Shown piece by piece: positions 35,430 through 49,200 of a DNA stretch of 64,000 bases. The DNA comes from Blepharisma japonicum (Eukaryota > Ciliophora > Heterotrichea > Heterotrichida > Blepharismidae): contig CATKHK010000057.1 in the NCBI GenBank assembly GCA_949751835.1, positions 62,001 to 126,000 on the forward strand, read 5' to 3'. Every line of letters begins with the position of its first letter. Position 1 is the stretch's first letter. Under the pieces are notes generated by a model, which worked only from the letters and a program-made list of their open reading frames with translations, was not told where the DNA came from and did no database searches. The position numbers and the translations under genes are program-made.

Positions 35430-38400
35430 TTATTTTCTAGGAATAAGTCTCGATATTGTCTTCATTTTTTCAAGATTTTTTTTTTCTTTAGATAAGAAAA
35501 ACAAATAGCACCCGAAATATAAAATAAATGAACATACTACAAAAAGCGCTATTGCAATAATAATTCACTGTAATTGTTCTAAAATCACATTCTGTGAGTC
35601 TTTATTTGCTAAATCTACTAATACATCATATTCTAAATCCAATATATTTGCATCATTAGCAAATTTATATCACATCATAATTCAATCGCTTTGACCAGCA
35701 TATTCTATATAATAAACATCTATTGATATTATCCCTCCAGCTGAATAAACTCCATAGTCTGCAATTTCTGTCGAAATTTGTGCTCTTTTATAAAATTTCT
35801 CTTTAAATGCCTCAGACAGTAATGAAAAATATTCTGATCTTCTAATTTCTCTTTCAGAAAATTGTAAAGATGATATTACCATATCAAGGTTGTGATAGGA
35901 ATTAATATATGGATATACTTTTGGGGTTTGGTATATTAAAGAAGCAGGCAAATTTACTATTAATGCTTCACTTGTTCATACTAATAAAGTCTTATACAGC
36001 ACTTGTGAATTTATAATAGACCTCAGCAAACTTGGCCTCAAATATAAAAATGCTACGCAATTATGATATAGATAAAAATAATTCATTAAAAAGAAAACCA
36101 ATGCTAATGCCAAATAAAGTGAATTTCTTCAATAATATTTTCAGCGGTTTTTAAAATTCGCGGTTTTACTTGTATGCTTGCTATCGGAAAATAAAGTGTC
36201 TGTTTTATTATGAATTTCTGTTAATCTTTCAAGGCAAGCTGTTTTAAGAGTGTCGTAGTGGCTATGAGCCTGCCTTTTTATTTGGTTTCAAATGTTATTT
36301 TCTCTATTTATCACATATTCAGCAAAAGGTAGAGTAAAAGTAAGACAAATAATTAAAACTCAAAAACCAGCCAATAAAAGAAAATTCATCTTCATTTCCA
36401 AATCTTTAGTGTTATTTATTTCACAGTCCGCTAAATCAAATAAAGTTTTGTTACAATAATGGAAAACTTGATTATATCCATTTAAAACAAAAAATTGGGT
36501 TTCCTTAACTCCAGCTATATGGGTGGCATCTCATTTACTAATAAAAGCATTTCCCTAAATATCATTTACATAGTGAATAAATTGTGAAATAGCATCAATC
36601 AAATTACTCTTTTCTAAGTGAATTTCATTTTCTACGTTTCATATAAGAATATTTTCTTCAGTGAAAATTTCTTTTCCTCCACAGTTGTTCCATGTTTTTA
36701 TATCTTGTGTGATATTTCAATGGACTTCTTCTAAAATTGTTATGCTGTTAATGGCATGATAATAAGCAAAATCAAATAAGTCTGGCGGTTGTTTAAGGAG
36801 ATATAGAGCATTCACACCTCTGGAAAAATAAGCAAGTGCCTGGACTGATTTTTGGATTTTTCCTAATAAAATAGGAAGTTCTATGCTGCTTTCAGCTGTA
36901 ATTGCAGCTGTAGTGTAGATCAGAACGATTGAATTTACGAAAATGACAATCAAAATCTAAATATTTTTTACTGCTAAGATAAAAGCATAATGGAAAATTT
37001 TTATTGATCTAGATGATAAAAATACAATACGATCTATTTTACAATACTGTGATTGGCTCTGCAAATCGTGATATGGCTTAATTTTCTTATCAAAATCTGT
37101 TTTAAATGCACCATCCGACATACTTTCTTCTTTTCGCTGTGAAAAATCGGAGTAAAGTCTATATTTTGGGCTAAACTCAAACATTTTATCAATATTCTCA
37201 ATTTTTTTATCTGTTTTTCAAGCTTCGACTTCAATAGGGTCATTGACTAGCAAAACATAATTTATTTTTAAGCCATAAAACCCTACATTACCATAAATCA
37301 AATATTTGTTTATATCAGCAAGGAATAATGGTGTAAATGCTTTAATATCAATAGTTGCTAAGCTTGGAAATAAATGCTTTACATTGTATCCTCTTAAATC
37401 TGTTGATATTATTCCTGCTACTTGATGGAAATTTTCGCTATGTGAAGAAATGTCTCATTCTGGAGAAATTATAGCGAATTCTTGAGAAATATTTATTTTT
37501 TGAAAAACAAAGAGAAAAAATAGACTGTTATGCATCGAAACTAGAGATCCTTTTGCAGTGCAGTTAATAAGAAATTTGTTAGGCAGTGATAAGAAAAAAT
37601 GATCAGGAAATTTTATTTCCGCATCTGTAACAAATTGCAAATAGTAAGGCAGCTGATTTAAATAAGTATCATAAGGAGGCGGAATAAAACACGAAATTTT
37701 ATTCCCTATAATTTCATCTATAGGGAATTTCAATATTTCTGCTGATTTTTGATTCGCAAATGCGATTTCTCCAAAATTTTTATTTTCAAAATAAATAAGC
37801 ATCACTCCATTGTTTTCATCTAAAAAGCTAGTGTCTTTAGATTGAATTGACAGCTCTGGTAACTCACGAATACTCTTAACTTTATCTCCTAAATTTTTTG
37901 ATTTATCAATGTCATACAAAATATGCTTTGCAAATGTGTAATAATAAGTCAAAGCTTCCTTAGATTTTGGGAATTTTTCATGTAAATTTGAATAATTTTC
38001 TGTAATATTAGCAACTGAATTTGATACCAAATCCATCATTTTATTTAATTTTATTAAATTTGGTTTTTCTGAGACCACTTCTTTCCAAAAATCCAAAAGT
38101 TTAATACATAAATAAGCGTCTTCCTTTTTCGTTTTATTTATCTTTTGAAAATAGACTAAAAATTTTTCACTTTCACTTGACTGAAATTTTGACACAATCT
38201 TTTTGCAAACATATTCTTGGTAATCTCCTTCAATGCTGTGGTCAGAAAATTTTGACTTGCATAACTTTACTTTTGCAAGAGCTTCATCACCAAGAGTAAA
38301 TACACAATAATTTACTTCCCAAACAATCAGAAGCTTATGTTTATATAGCATAGTCTCGTTAAAGCACTTTCCTAAAAATGATAAAAGTTCTTCACTTTTT

Positions 38401-39527
38401 TCCAAGTCACTTGAGCAGAAAAAATCTCTAAGTTGATGCTCAAGACAAAAAATATTTTGAATTTTCTCGAGATTAATGAACCCTTTGGGGTTAATATTTT
38501 TCTTTAAATACTGTATTTTATAGATAATTATTGCATCAATGATTGGCAAAATTATAAAAAAAAGCAGTAGAATTATAAATGATGCATCAATTATTTTTGC
38601 AAGTATAAAGAATGACGACATTAAGGAAATCTGCAAACATTTCATTGATGTTAGACAATTTGTAAAAAGACTAAAATATGGCATAGTTTTAAGTGTTTCT
38701 ATTGCTAAAGCGCCAAAAATAACTAATAAAATAACCTGGAAGAATATGATATTATTGCTCTCAATTGTTGTAAAAAGTATAGGTATCAAAATCGCAGAGA
38801 ACGCTAGGTATATATCTATTTTTGAATGGGCTTTAGAATCAATAATACGGTCTGCCATTGAATGCCTAATTTCTGCTGAGCATATCACACTCATTACCAT
38901 ATAAATTAGGAAATATCCAAAAAGCCCTGCTATTATAAGGATTTGAAAGGGAAGATTAACTTCGAAATTCGAAATTTCATTATTTTCATAGTATTCATAT
39001 ACATTGGTTTTTGGAAATCAGTTATATTTTAAGCATATAATAAGCAGCGTAAATGTAGGAATTGTTAAAAAAATTGAAAAAATATTAAGAATTTTTTTTG
39101 CAATTTTTAAAATGAATGATGGAATTGGCGTTGAGTAAAAAATCATGATCGTCATGAGGGAAATCGCTATAACACTAATAATAGTAATTAAAAGTGAAGC
39201 ATAAATACAAAAATTTATAATTCCATAAGCGGAGCATGCGTTGTCTAGTCTTATATACCCAATAATTCTTCAGAAATCACTGTTTTCTTTTCAATTTCTT
39301 ATATTTAAGTTAGGAATTCATAAAAAACTGACCATTTGAAGGCATCAAATAGCTGATTCTGCTAGTAAAATTAATCTCTGTGCTATAAGTGATTTTGGCT
39401 TTGGTTTATACTCATAATGTATATATCTAGCTAACTCGAAAAATGGGCTGAGCCAAAATGTTTCACTTGGTGATTCTAATATATTTACATCGTAAGGTTC
39501 AAGCTTTTTCACGTTAAGAATTTCCAT
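35430..39527 (-). CDS. PAS polytopic membrane protein, copy F
   Basis: About 1,355 residues; introns 36957-36971 (GTAAAAAATATTTAG) and 36555-36569 (GTAAATGATATTTAG). Start MEILNVKKLEPYD, end SRLIPRK then TAA. It is the sister of E with the same length and the same intron positions, and its upstream 300 bp is shared with E. The PAS core NFGEIAFANQKSAEIL is identical to E; the following loop reads IIGNKISCFIPPPY. Differences from E concentrate in the helical region (IQSSKDTSF) and in the first outside domain. The frame is coherent over the whole gene. Confidence 0.85.
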
Positions 39528-40926
39528 ACGTTTAATTTATATATTATTTTTGATTATGTTCTGGTATTAGCTTTAAACAATGCTTGATTATTGAATATGG
39601 CGACTTTTATGAATATTTCAAGCTCTTTTTATTTATTGAAATAAGATCCAGCTAGGGTTTTTTTTACCAGAACTAAAGAAAATGTAAAATACAAAAAGTC
39701 TATATTTTTCTGATCAAAATTTCAATCAAACAATAATTTAAGCTCTATTTATTAATGAAATTAATTGTTTATTCTGAAATATCTGAGCATTTTTGCAAAT
39801 TTGATTCATTAAGTTATCACCAAATGCAAATTACTCTTATTTAGTTTATTTCTTGAAATACTCTATCCTTTAAAGCTTAATTAATGAAAGTTAAAGACCA
39901 ATTTTATATAGACTTCTTAAATTAAGCATTTTTCTAATTATTTTTCAGCCTTTTCTTTAGTCTATTTTTATCAAGCATTATCCCATCTTTTGTCTTAAAT
40001 AATTTATATACTTTTAGATTATTTATCATTTTAAAATTAAAGCGAATAATTTTCATTAAATAGCTTTTATTAGCATTAAGCTTAATTTGGTCTAATTAAT
40101 AATTTATTTTTAATTTTAAATGATAAATATTATGTTTTACTTACGAAGCAAATCGTACATCTCTGATTTAATATATAAAACTATAATTAAAATTTAAATA
40201 TTTTAAAAAAATTTATTTATAGGAAATTATATCAACTTTTACGTGCTCTTCTTTTTTGAAAAATGGAAGGTAGAATCATAAATTAACTAATCATCAGAGT
40301 TTGATATCAATTTGCATTATTCTAGTAATTAATATTTTCTTATATTTTAAATATATAATTAACTCAAAAATAAAACTCAAGCATGCATATTGTAATTAAT
40401 TTATTTCCAAAAATATATATTAATTCTTCTCCCGTAGTTTATCCTTACATAGCAATCGAAGGTAATCCCCTTCATATATCTTATAGGGATACAGTATCCA
40501 ATACATATTTGTTTATTTTCTTTTAAGTTTTAAAAATTAAAAATATTTTATTAGAGAGAATTCAATAATAAATAGTCAAATAAATAATTATAAAAAAAAT
40601 CCCTTAATTTTATGAATATTTCTTGAATTAATCGCTGACTACAATTTTAAATTTTTTGGCAAATTTTATTGTGTATTGTTCAATCTTTTCTCTTATATAG
40701 TTTGAACTTTTACTTATTCATTTATTTATCCATCTATAGTAACTTCTGTAAATGATATCCAATGACATTGTCATTTCTTAATCATATAATTTTTTTCAAA
40801 AAAAATTTAAACCAAAATATTGAATTATTGTTACTCAATTTATAAAATTTTTTATTTTGTCTGTAAAGTACAGCAAATAGCATTATTTAAAACTAATAAT
40901 TATTGTAATTTAACTGTTTTAAAACT
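39528..40926. other. Spacer F/G, AT-rich
   Basis: The 300 bp next to the F start repeat the E upstream region. From about 39900 to 40926 the DNA is very AT-rich with many stops in every frame; no gene, relic or repeat was recognised. Confidence 0.5.
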
Positions 40927-43900
40927 CTATTTAAAAGGCTTGTGAGGGATTATCTTTGCAATTACGTTTAGCTTTTCCAATATCTTCTTCTCCCTGTCAA
41001 AAAATGGCAAATAGCATCAAAAATATAAAGCTAAAGAGCTGAAAACGAAAGAAGCTCATGAAACAATTATCAGCTCTAATTGAAATTTAATTACATTTTG
41101 TGAATCTTTATCTGCTAAGTCTATAAGCAAGTCTAATTTATCATTAAGCTCGTTTAGCTGCATAAAAATATTAGAACCTACTTCAATAATGTCTTCCATA
41201 TTTGCATGCGAAAAAACAAGACTTTCAAAAGCTATTGCATTTCCAGCTGAATAAATTCCATAATCTAAAAGATGATTAGAATTTGGGAAATTCTCATAAA
41301 ATATATCAATAAAATCATCGGAAAGCAAAGGAGAATATTTTTTATCTCTAATTTGTTTTACTGGATAACTGAATGATTGGAAAGCTTCTTCGAATTGCGT
41401 TTTTAAGTTCGGAAAGGGATAATTTTCAGCCAGTAAAACCGTCAGAGATTGTGGAATATTTAATTGTGTCACTTCACCAGATCAAATTATTAATGCTTTA
41501 TAAGAAACTTTGGCGTTTATTATATCCCTTAATAAGGTTGGCCTTAAATGCAGCAATGATGAGCAGCTTCTATAGAGATGGCTATTTAAAAAATAAAATA
41601 AAATTGCAATTAATAGATAAACCCCAACTCTTCAGATATATTTTCAATAATTTTTAAAATTGGATTTTATGCTTATTTTCCTATCATCATAAACAATATA
41701 AGCCTTTTTATGTACCTTTTCAAGCCTCTCTATGCAGGCTTTCTTCAGTTCTGGATAGCTGTTATAAGCGTTTTTTTGGATTAAATTCCAAAATTTATTT
41801 TCCATACCGATGACTGATACGCAAAATAAAGAAATTATAACGAGACATACAAGAAGCACGCCAAACCCTGTAGTTGATAAAGCACTCATCTGATACTCTA
41901 GTGAGTCAATATCTTCCATTTTGCTATCAATAAGGCTATATAGCGAAGCATTGCAGTATCGAAAAGATTCCCAGTATCCATTCATACTGAAAAATTGCAG
42001 TTCTTTGGTATTATCTTCGTGGCTGATCTGTTTTTTTATAAAGCTTTTCCCAATTGTTAAGAATTCTGAAACAGTGTTAATCAAGCTTGTGTATTCTAAA
42101 TGGATTTTCCCATTTGTGCTCCACAATTTATTAGACTCCTCAATAAATACATTTACTGAGCCTGATTGCCATTCTAATAAATTTGATAAGATTTTTTTAT
42201 AAAGATCTTCCAAAACAGCGAACTCTGCATAATAATTTTGATAAGAGTATTCAAGAAGTTCAGCTGGCCCATGAAAATACTCAGATACCGAAATTCCTCT
42301 TGCGTAATAGGTAACTGACAAGTAGATTTCTTGGAGCTTTCCCAATGAAGTATATACCTCTATGCTACTTTCCTCTGTGACTTTTGTTGATATATAAAAA
42401 AATATAATTAAGTTTGTGGAAATTGCAATTACCATCTAAATATATTATACTGATAAAATTAGCACGATGTGAAAAATATTTATAGAGCGAGATGATAATT
42501 TTCTGATTCTATTAAAAACTAGAGGCTGACAAAAGCTATCAGATTTTACTGAATTTTTGACAATATCCAAATTTTTTTCCTTTGCTATGTCATCGTGTGT
42601 GCTATCAACAGGCTGTGCATTATTTTTAAAAGTATTTTCTTTTATCGCTGAATTTTGTCTTGAAAAATGAATTTTTTTTAATATTTGTTGATTAGAAACA
42701 GGGAATTGAGCTGCACATGAAGTATTGTATTGTTTTTCAAGGTTTTTGGTCCCACAAGGTTGGATTTCATATGAATTTTCTCTTTTCCATTTTTCAATTT
42801 CAGATGGATCATTTATAAGTAAAATATAAGGGATTTTTATATTAAAAATTTCTAAAATGCAATACTCTAAATGCGTGCCAGATTTAGATGATGGAATGTG
42901 ATAAAGCTTTGAAGGCTCCATACTCATATAAGGTAAACTTGGAAAAATTTGTGAAATATGGAGATTACTTAAATCTCTCTGATTAGTGCTTATCATACTC
43001 GAGAATTTTTCAGAGTGAGCAGAAATTTCTCAGTTTTGTGATAACAAAGCACATTGAGAACTGGTTGATTTTGGCTGAAAAAGCAAAATAAATATCAATT
43101 TATCAGAAAAGCAAGCTATTGACAATCTTACAGTGCATTCAATAATATAGCCATCAGATAGAGCTAAGAAACCACTTTCTGGCAAATTTATATTAGAACT
43201 ATTCGTAAGTAGCAATAAATCACATATGCTCTTATTGAAAAATTCCTTATATGCTGGTGGAATTAGTGAAACAATATTGTTTCCTATAATTCAATCGATT
43301 GAGCTCTTCAAAAATTCTCCAGACTTTGAATTAGCATATATAATATTCCCAAAGTCTTCTTTTTCAGCAGATGCTAAAATAAGCCCGACATTTTCATCAG
43401 AGTGATTGAAATTTTTTAAATCTTTAGCTGAAGTGATCGAAAATTTCTCAATTGATTTTGCTTTACACTCAAATACTGTTGCTTTTTCAAGATCCAGCAA
43501 AATATTTTTGACAAAGGATGAATATAAAATTAATGGTTCTTTGCATTTTGGAAAAGATTTCGATAATTCAGAACATTCTTTTTCTAAATATGTAAATGTT
43601 TCAGATATTGATGTTAAAAACTTGTTTAAACTTTGCAAATTTGGCTTAACAGAAACGATTTCTTTCCAAAAATCTAAGAGTTTTATACACAAAATTTCAT
43701 CTTCTAACTTATAGTCATTAAATTTATGAAAATAGTCCAAATAATCTGAGCCATCATTGCTATTTGCTTCTGAAAGAGTTTTTCTAGATGCATACTCTTG
43801 ATAGCTTCCTTCTCAGCTGAAATCTGAATTTCTTGTTTTACTTAGCTTTATTTTAGCTAAAGCATTATCATTTAGAGAGAAAATACAATAGTTTACTTCT

Positions 43901-45111
43901 CAAATCGCTAAGAGTTTGTTTTTATATAATTTATGATCGCTACAGCATTTTCCTAATAAAATAAAAATTTCTTTTGCATTCTCTGCATTTTTTAAACAAA
44001 GATAATGTCTTAGGCAAAGCTCTAAATCATATAAGTTTTCAAATCTTTTTGGATTAGATGGAATTTTTGAATCAATTTTTTTTATTCTATATCTTAATAA
44101 TTTAACTGAAAATATACAGAATAGAGGCATAACTGTAAATGTAAACAGAATTATAATAATCGAGCTATCAAGGAGTTTTCCAAATAAAAATTGGCATGAA
44201 AGACAAGAAATAACACAAAATTTTATAGTATTCAAGCAATTCATAAAAAAACTAAAATATGGGATATTCATTAGCGTTTTTATAAGTAAAACTACAGAAG
44301 CTAGCATCAAAAATAATTGAAAATACTCAATATAGCTATCTGAAAGCATGGCATACATAATCGGTAAGCTTAATTTAAATATTGCATCTCAAAACTCATT
44401 TTCTGAATATGCTTTTGCTTTTAACCTATATTTCGCCATTGAGTGCCTAATTTCCCCCGAAAACAAAGCATTCATTAAAATAATAAAAGCCCCTAAAATC
44501 AAACAAAAAATAATCAAAATTTGTACTGTTACATTTACTTTTAAGTCCTCCATATTGCTTTCTTCATAATTAAGATGTTTCTCTTTATCTTGAAAATTAT
44601 ATTTTAGACATAAAGCAAGAAGTGTGAATAAGGGAACTACTAAGTAATTTGCTAAAAAATAAGAATTCTTCTTGTAAATCTTATACCAGAGCCCAAAAAT
44701 TTTCAATGATTTATAAATCAAGACTATTGGAAACATTAATAAAAGGCCATTTATCATAATAGCAACAATTGACGCGTAAATACAAAAATTAATAACACCT
44801 AGAGCAGAGCATAAGTTATCTAACCTAGCAAAGCCTATAATGTGCCAAAAATATCTGTTTTTATGCCAATCTGAAATAGAGAGGGTTGGAATTCACAGTA
44901 AGCTTGCCATTTGTAAAAATCAAGTAATTGCTGCAAAAATTGCATGAATTTTTTGTGTGTAAAAAGATTTTTCCTCAGGAACTGTCCTATAATATGCAAC
45001 CCAATAGAATTCAAAAATTGATTTTAATAGGGATTTCTTGCCTTTAAGCTTTGGTGAAGGGCTGGTATCTAAGTTCATTTCATCTGGATTTGAATCATAG
45101 AAATTCATCAT
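40927..45111 (-). CDS. PAS polytopic membrane protein, copy G
   Basis: About 1,389 residues with a single intron, 42436-42450 (GTATAATATATTTAG). The second intron of other copies is absent: the reading runs uninterrupted through FLTIGKSFIKK. Start MMNFYDSNPDEM, end IIPHKPFK then TAG. With H it forms a distinct subfamily: the PAS core is DFGNIIYANSKSGEFL near residue 588, with Asn in place of the Glu of 'GEI'. The linker before TM9 is rich in Ser and Asn, and the first outside domain is longer and contains ESFRYCNASLYSLIDSK in place of the GYGDAF...DIIECQ motif, so one conserved cysteine is lost. Frame coherent. Confidence 0.85.
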
Positions 45112-45136
45112 TAATTATTAATATATAAAATAATTC

Positions 45137-45415
45137 TTAAAATATATATTTAAGGAGAGACTTATATAAATCGCCATCATTTTTATTAAAGAGATTTTTA
45201 TGAAGATTATAATTATTAAAAAAGAAAATAAAAAATATAAAATTTTTCAAATAAATCTTTGTACAGAGGAATAAATCTGCCAAAAAAGTAAATTCATTAT
45301 TTTGGCTGGATATATTTTTTAATTTACGCATATTTTCCTCTAATAAGTTTTGCTGATTAAATCTATTTAATATCATTTTTAAAGTAATTTCAATTAATTT
45401 TATCTTATCCTTCAT
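45137..45415 (-). CDS. Short hypothetical frame between G and H
   Basis: 92 codons from ATG (MKDKIKLIEITLKM) to TAA. The first half is polar and helical, and the second half has a strongly hydrophobic Phe/Ile run (NFIFFIFFF) that could be a membrane segment but also matches plain T-rich DNA. It ends only 26 bp from the G start, so it would sit inside G's promoter region. No family recognised; this may be chance. Confidence 0.25.
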   Translation of the reverse strand: MKDKIKLIEITLKMILNRFNQQNLLEENMRKLKNISSQNNEFTFLADLFLCTKIYLKNFIFFIFFFNNYNLHKNLFNKNDGDLYKSLLKYIF

Positions 45416-45444
45416 TGAATTATATTATTTAAAGCCGTTTTGGG

Positions 45445-45695
45445 TTAGATTTTTTGCTTCTGAAAAGAATCAGTTAATATTTGATGGAATGCGAATGATG
45501 ATCCCGTCAATTTTATTAATTCAATTGCTTCTAATGTTGAAAATGTTTCCCGGTCTAAAAAATTATATCATATGAAATCTCCTCTTCAATTCTGTCTTCT
45601 TGGCGATAGAGTCTAGCCTTAAGGCTAAAGAGAGCTGGAATAGATTCTGAGCTAAGGTTAAACAGCCAAACATATTTATATATATTGTAAATTTA
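45445..45695 (-). pseudogene. Frameshifted gene remnant near 45.5 kb
   Basis: Upstream piece: YKYVWLFNLSSESIPALF, then KARLYRQEDRIEEEISYDIIF, ending at a TAG created by a run of six T on the minus strand (45557-45562). One more base in that run would continue directly into LDRETFSTLEAIELIKLTGS and on to ...HQILTDSFQKQKI, TAA at 45445-45447. The fit across the T run is good, so a single-base loss (or a homopolymer sequencing error) splits one C-terminal coding segment. Upstream of 45695 the frame is closed; a G/C-richer region follows to about 46050 with another short open run (VARPKLPVSIYIY at ~45740-45790). Family unknown. Confidence 0.4.
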
Positions 45696-45699
45696 TTGC

Positions 45700-46247
45700 T
45701 TTCATGTGGGGAACAAAGTGCCCAGCAGTGTCTTCTGGACTCTTAAGAGATATATATATATAGAGACTGGGAGTTTCGGCCGAGCTACAAAGAGAAATTT
45801 TTATTCTAACGATAAAGGAAGACATTTCTGTATCTATCAGGATCCAAAATAATAATTGGAATCAAACTAATTTAATTGTCCACTCCTGGGCTGAGAAACA
45901 ATAGGCATCACTCAAGACTAAAGAACGAGGAATCATACTGTTATTACTTTCTAGAGTCTCTGAAAAATAGGTACTTCAAAGCAGATAAAACTCCTATCTG
46001 GGAACCTAAATATGGCTAATCCCTATCTTTAGTAACCTAACCTAGCCTGGGAGCATAGCAATGAGCTTTCATTTTTATCTCAAAAAGCATTTTTTATTTA
46101 TATTCCTTAAAAACTTTTGATTTTAAATATGTTGGCTATTATAAGTTGTCTGCCTCTTATATTTAGCTATATATAAACAAAATTAGCTGGTTCTTATTAT
46201 AATTAATCTTTACAATTAAAATATAAATTAATTATTTTTAAAAATTT
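45700..46247. other. G+C-richer spacer segment
   Basis: About 45700-46060 is noticeably less AT-rich than other spacers and contains a short TA run (about 45750-45764). There is no complete frame on either strand. It probably belongs with the broken gene at 45445-45695. The last 180 bp are ordinary AT-rich 3' flank of copy H. Confidence 0.35.
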
Positions 46248-49200
46248 CTATCTAAAAGACTTATGAGGAATAATCTTTGTTATTGCTTTCATTTTTTCTA
46301 AATTCTTCTTTTCTCTACTAAAAAATGGTAAATAGCATCATAAATATAATGACAAAGAGCTAATAACGAAGCAGGCCCATGACAAAATTATAAGAACTAG
46401 CTGGAATTTAATAACATCTTGTGAATCTTTATCAGCTAAGTTTATCAATAAATCATACTTATCATCAAGCTCATTTAACTGCAGCATAATGTCAAGTCAA
46501 ACATCAAGAAAATCACTCCTTTTTGAGTATACTAGGTAAGGACCTTCAAATGTCATTACATTTCCAGCTGATAAGATCCCATAATCTAAGAAATCCTTAG
46601 AGCTTGCCACTTTTTCATAAAATATTGTCATAAAATCGTCTGAAAGCAAAGGAGAGTATTTTTTATCTCTTATTTGCTTTACTGAATAAGTGGCTGATTG
46701 AAAAGATTCATTTAATTTTGCTTCTAAGTTTGTGAACGGATAAGTGTCTCGTAATAAAACGGTTAGAGACTGAGGAACATTTACTACTGTCATTTCACTA
46801 GATCACACTATCAAAGCTTTATAAGAGACCTGCGTATTTATAATATCTCTTAATAAGCTTGGCCTTAAATGCAGCATTGAAGCACAGTTTTTATACAAAT
46901 ACAAACTATTTAATCAATAAAACAAAAGTGCAATAAACAAATAAATCCCAATTCTTCATATAAATTTTCAATAATTTTTAAAATTCGATTCTAAGCTCCT
47001 TTTGCCATCATCAGTAACACTATACAATTTTCCATGAACTTTTTCAAGTCTTTCTATACAAGCTTCTTTAAGTGTTGGATAGCTATTATAAGCATTTTTT
47101 TTAATTAAATTCCAAAATTTATTTTCCATATTAATAGCTGATACACAAAATGGGATAATAATAAAGATACAAATAAGGAGCACCCCGAATCCTATGCTTA
47201 ATAAAGCATCCATTTGTACCTTTAAAGAGTCTATATCTTCCATTTTGCACTCAATAAGGTCATAAAATGAGCTATTGCAGTATCTAAAGGACTCCCAGAA
47301 TCCATTAATACTAAAAAATATAAGCTCTTTGGTATTATCTTCGCGACTAATTTGTTTTCTAATAAAATTGTTGCCTATTTTTATGAACTCTGACACAGTG
47401 CTTATAAGATTTGTATATTCCACATGGATTTCACCAGTTGTACTTCATATTTTGGCAGCTTCATCAGTAAAAATGCTGACAGAGCATGATTTTCATTTTA
47501 TTAGTGTAGATACTATGGTTTCATAAAGACTCTCTAATAGTGCTGCTTGAATATAATAATTTTCATAAGAAAATTCAATAATATTGCTTGGCCCATTAAG
47601 GCTTTCAATTACAGAAATCCCTCTTGCATAATGGGTGACTGCATGAAAGACTTCTTGGAGCTTCCCCAAGGTAATATATACATCTATATTGCTTTCATGC
47701 GTAACTTTTGCTGATATATAAAATACAACAATTAAATTTGTGACCGTTACTGCTACCATCTAAATAAAATTTACTGATAAAACAAGGGCTATGTGGAAAA
47801 TTTTTATTGTACGAGATGAGTGCTTTACTATGTCATTTAGAATAGGGGATCGTGAAAGAGTGTCTGATTTTACTGAACTTTTATCATTTTCGATGTTTTT
47901 TTCGTTTATTATGTCTTCATATATATTATCAATATGCTGTGAATCAGTTTTAAAAGTAGTTTCTTTTACAGTTGAGTTTTGTCGAGAAAAAGGATTATCT
48001 TTTAGAATTTTTTGATCAGAAATAAAGTTTTGGGTTAGATGTGTAGAATTTTGACGTTTTTGGAATTTTTCCAATTTTAAAGGTTGAATTTCATATAAAT
48101 TTTTTTCTTTTCATGATTCAATTTCAGAGGGATCATTTATAAGTATGATATAGGGAATTTTTATATGGTAAAATTCTAAAATGCAATAAGATAGATATGT
48201 GATAGATTTAAATGAAGGAATTTGGTAAAGCTTTAAAGGCTGCAGATTCATATGAGGCAAATTTGGAAATAATTGTTTAATGTGACAATCTCTTAAATCA
48301 TTTTGATTTTGGGCTGCAAATTTTGAGAATTTATTAGAGTGTGCAGAAATTTGAAAGTTTTGCGATAGCAAAGCATATTGTCTCTTGGCTGATTTTGGCC
48401 TGAAAATCAAAATGAATCACAATTTATCAGAAAAGCAAGCTATTGACAATTTTCCTGTGCATTCAACAATATAGTCATCAGATAATGTTAAGAAAAAGCT
48501 ATCAGGCATTTTTAAATCAGCATCATCTATAAGTTGCAGTAAACCACAAATCTGCTTATTAAAGTATTGATCATAAGGTGATGGGATAAGCGAAGAAATA
48601 TTATTTCCTATAATTCCATCTATCGAGTATTTCAAAATTTCCAACGATCTTGCATTAGCAAAAATAATATTTCCAAAATTTTCCTTTTCAGCAGATGCTA
48701 AAATTAGTCCATTATTTTCATCAAAATAGCTGAAATCTTTTAGATCTTTTGTTGAGCTCGTTAAAATTTTATCAATTGATCGAATTTTATACTCGAATAC
48801 TGTAGCTTTATCAAGATCTCATAAAATATTTCGTGCAAACGAAGAATATAAAATTAATGGCTCTCTGCATTTAGGGAATGATAATGATAATTGTGAATGC
48901 TCTCTTTCTAAATATATAAGAGATTCGGATATTGATGTTATAAGATTGTTTAGGCTATGTATATTTGGTTCCTCAGAAACGATTTCCTTCCAAAAATCTA
49001 AAAGTCTTATACACAAAACTTCGTCTTCTAGCTTAAAGTCATAAAATTTTTGAAAATAATCCAAATATTCAGCGCTGTCATTGGTATTAAATTCTGAAAG
49101 AATTTTCCTGCACGCATACTCCTGATAGTTTCCTTCTCAGCTGAAATCTGAATTTCTGATTTTACTTAGCTTAATTTTAGCTAAAGCCTCATTATTTAAT

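Noticed and set aside
45750-45764. TA-dinucleotide run as an excision boundary of an eliminated sequence
   Set aside because: A single simple run without a paired partner flanking a defined insert; too weak to call.
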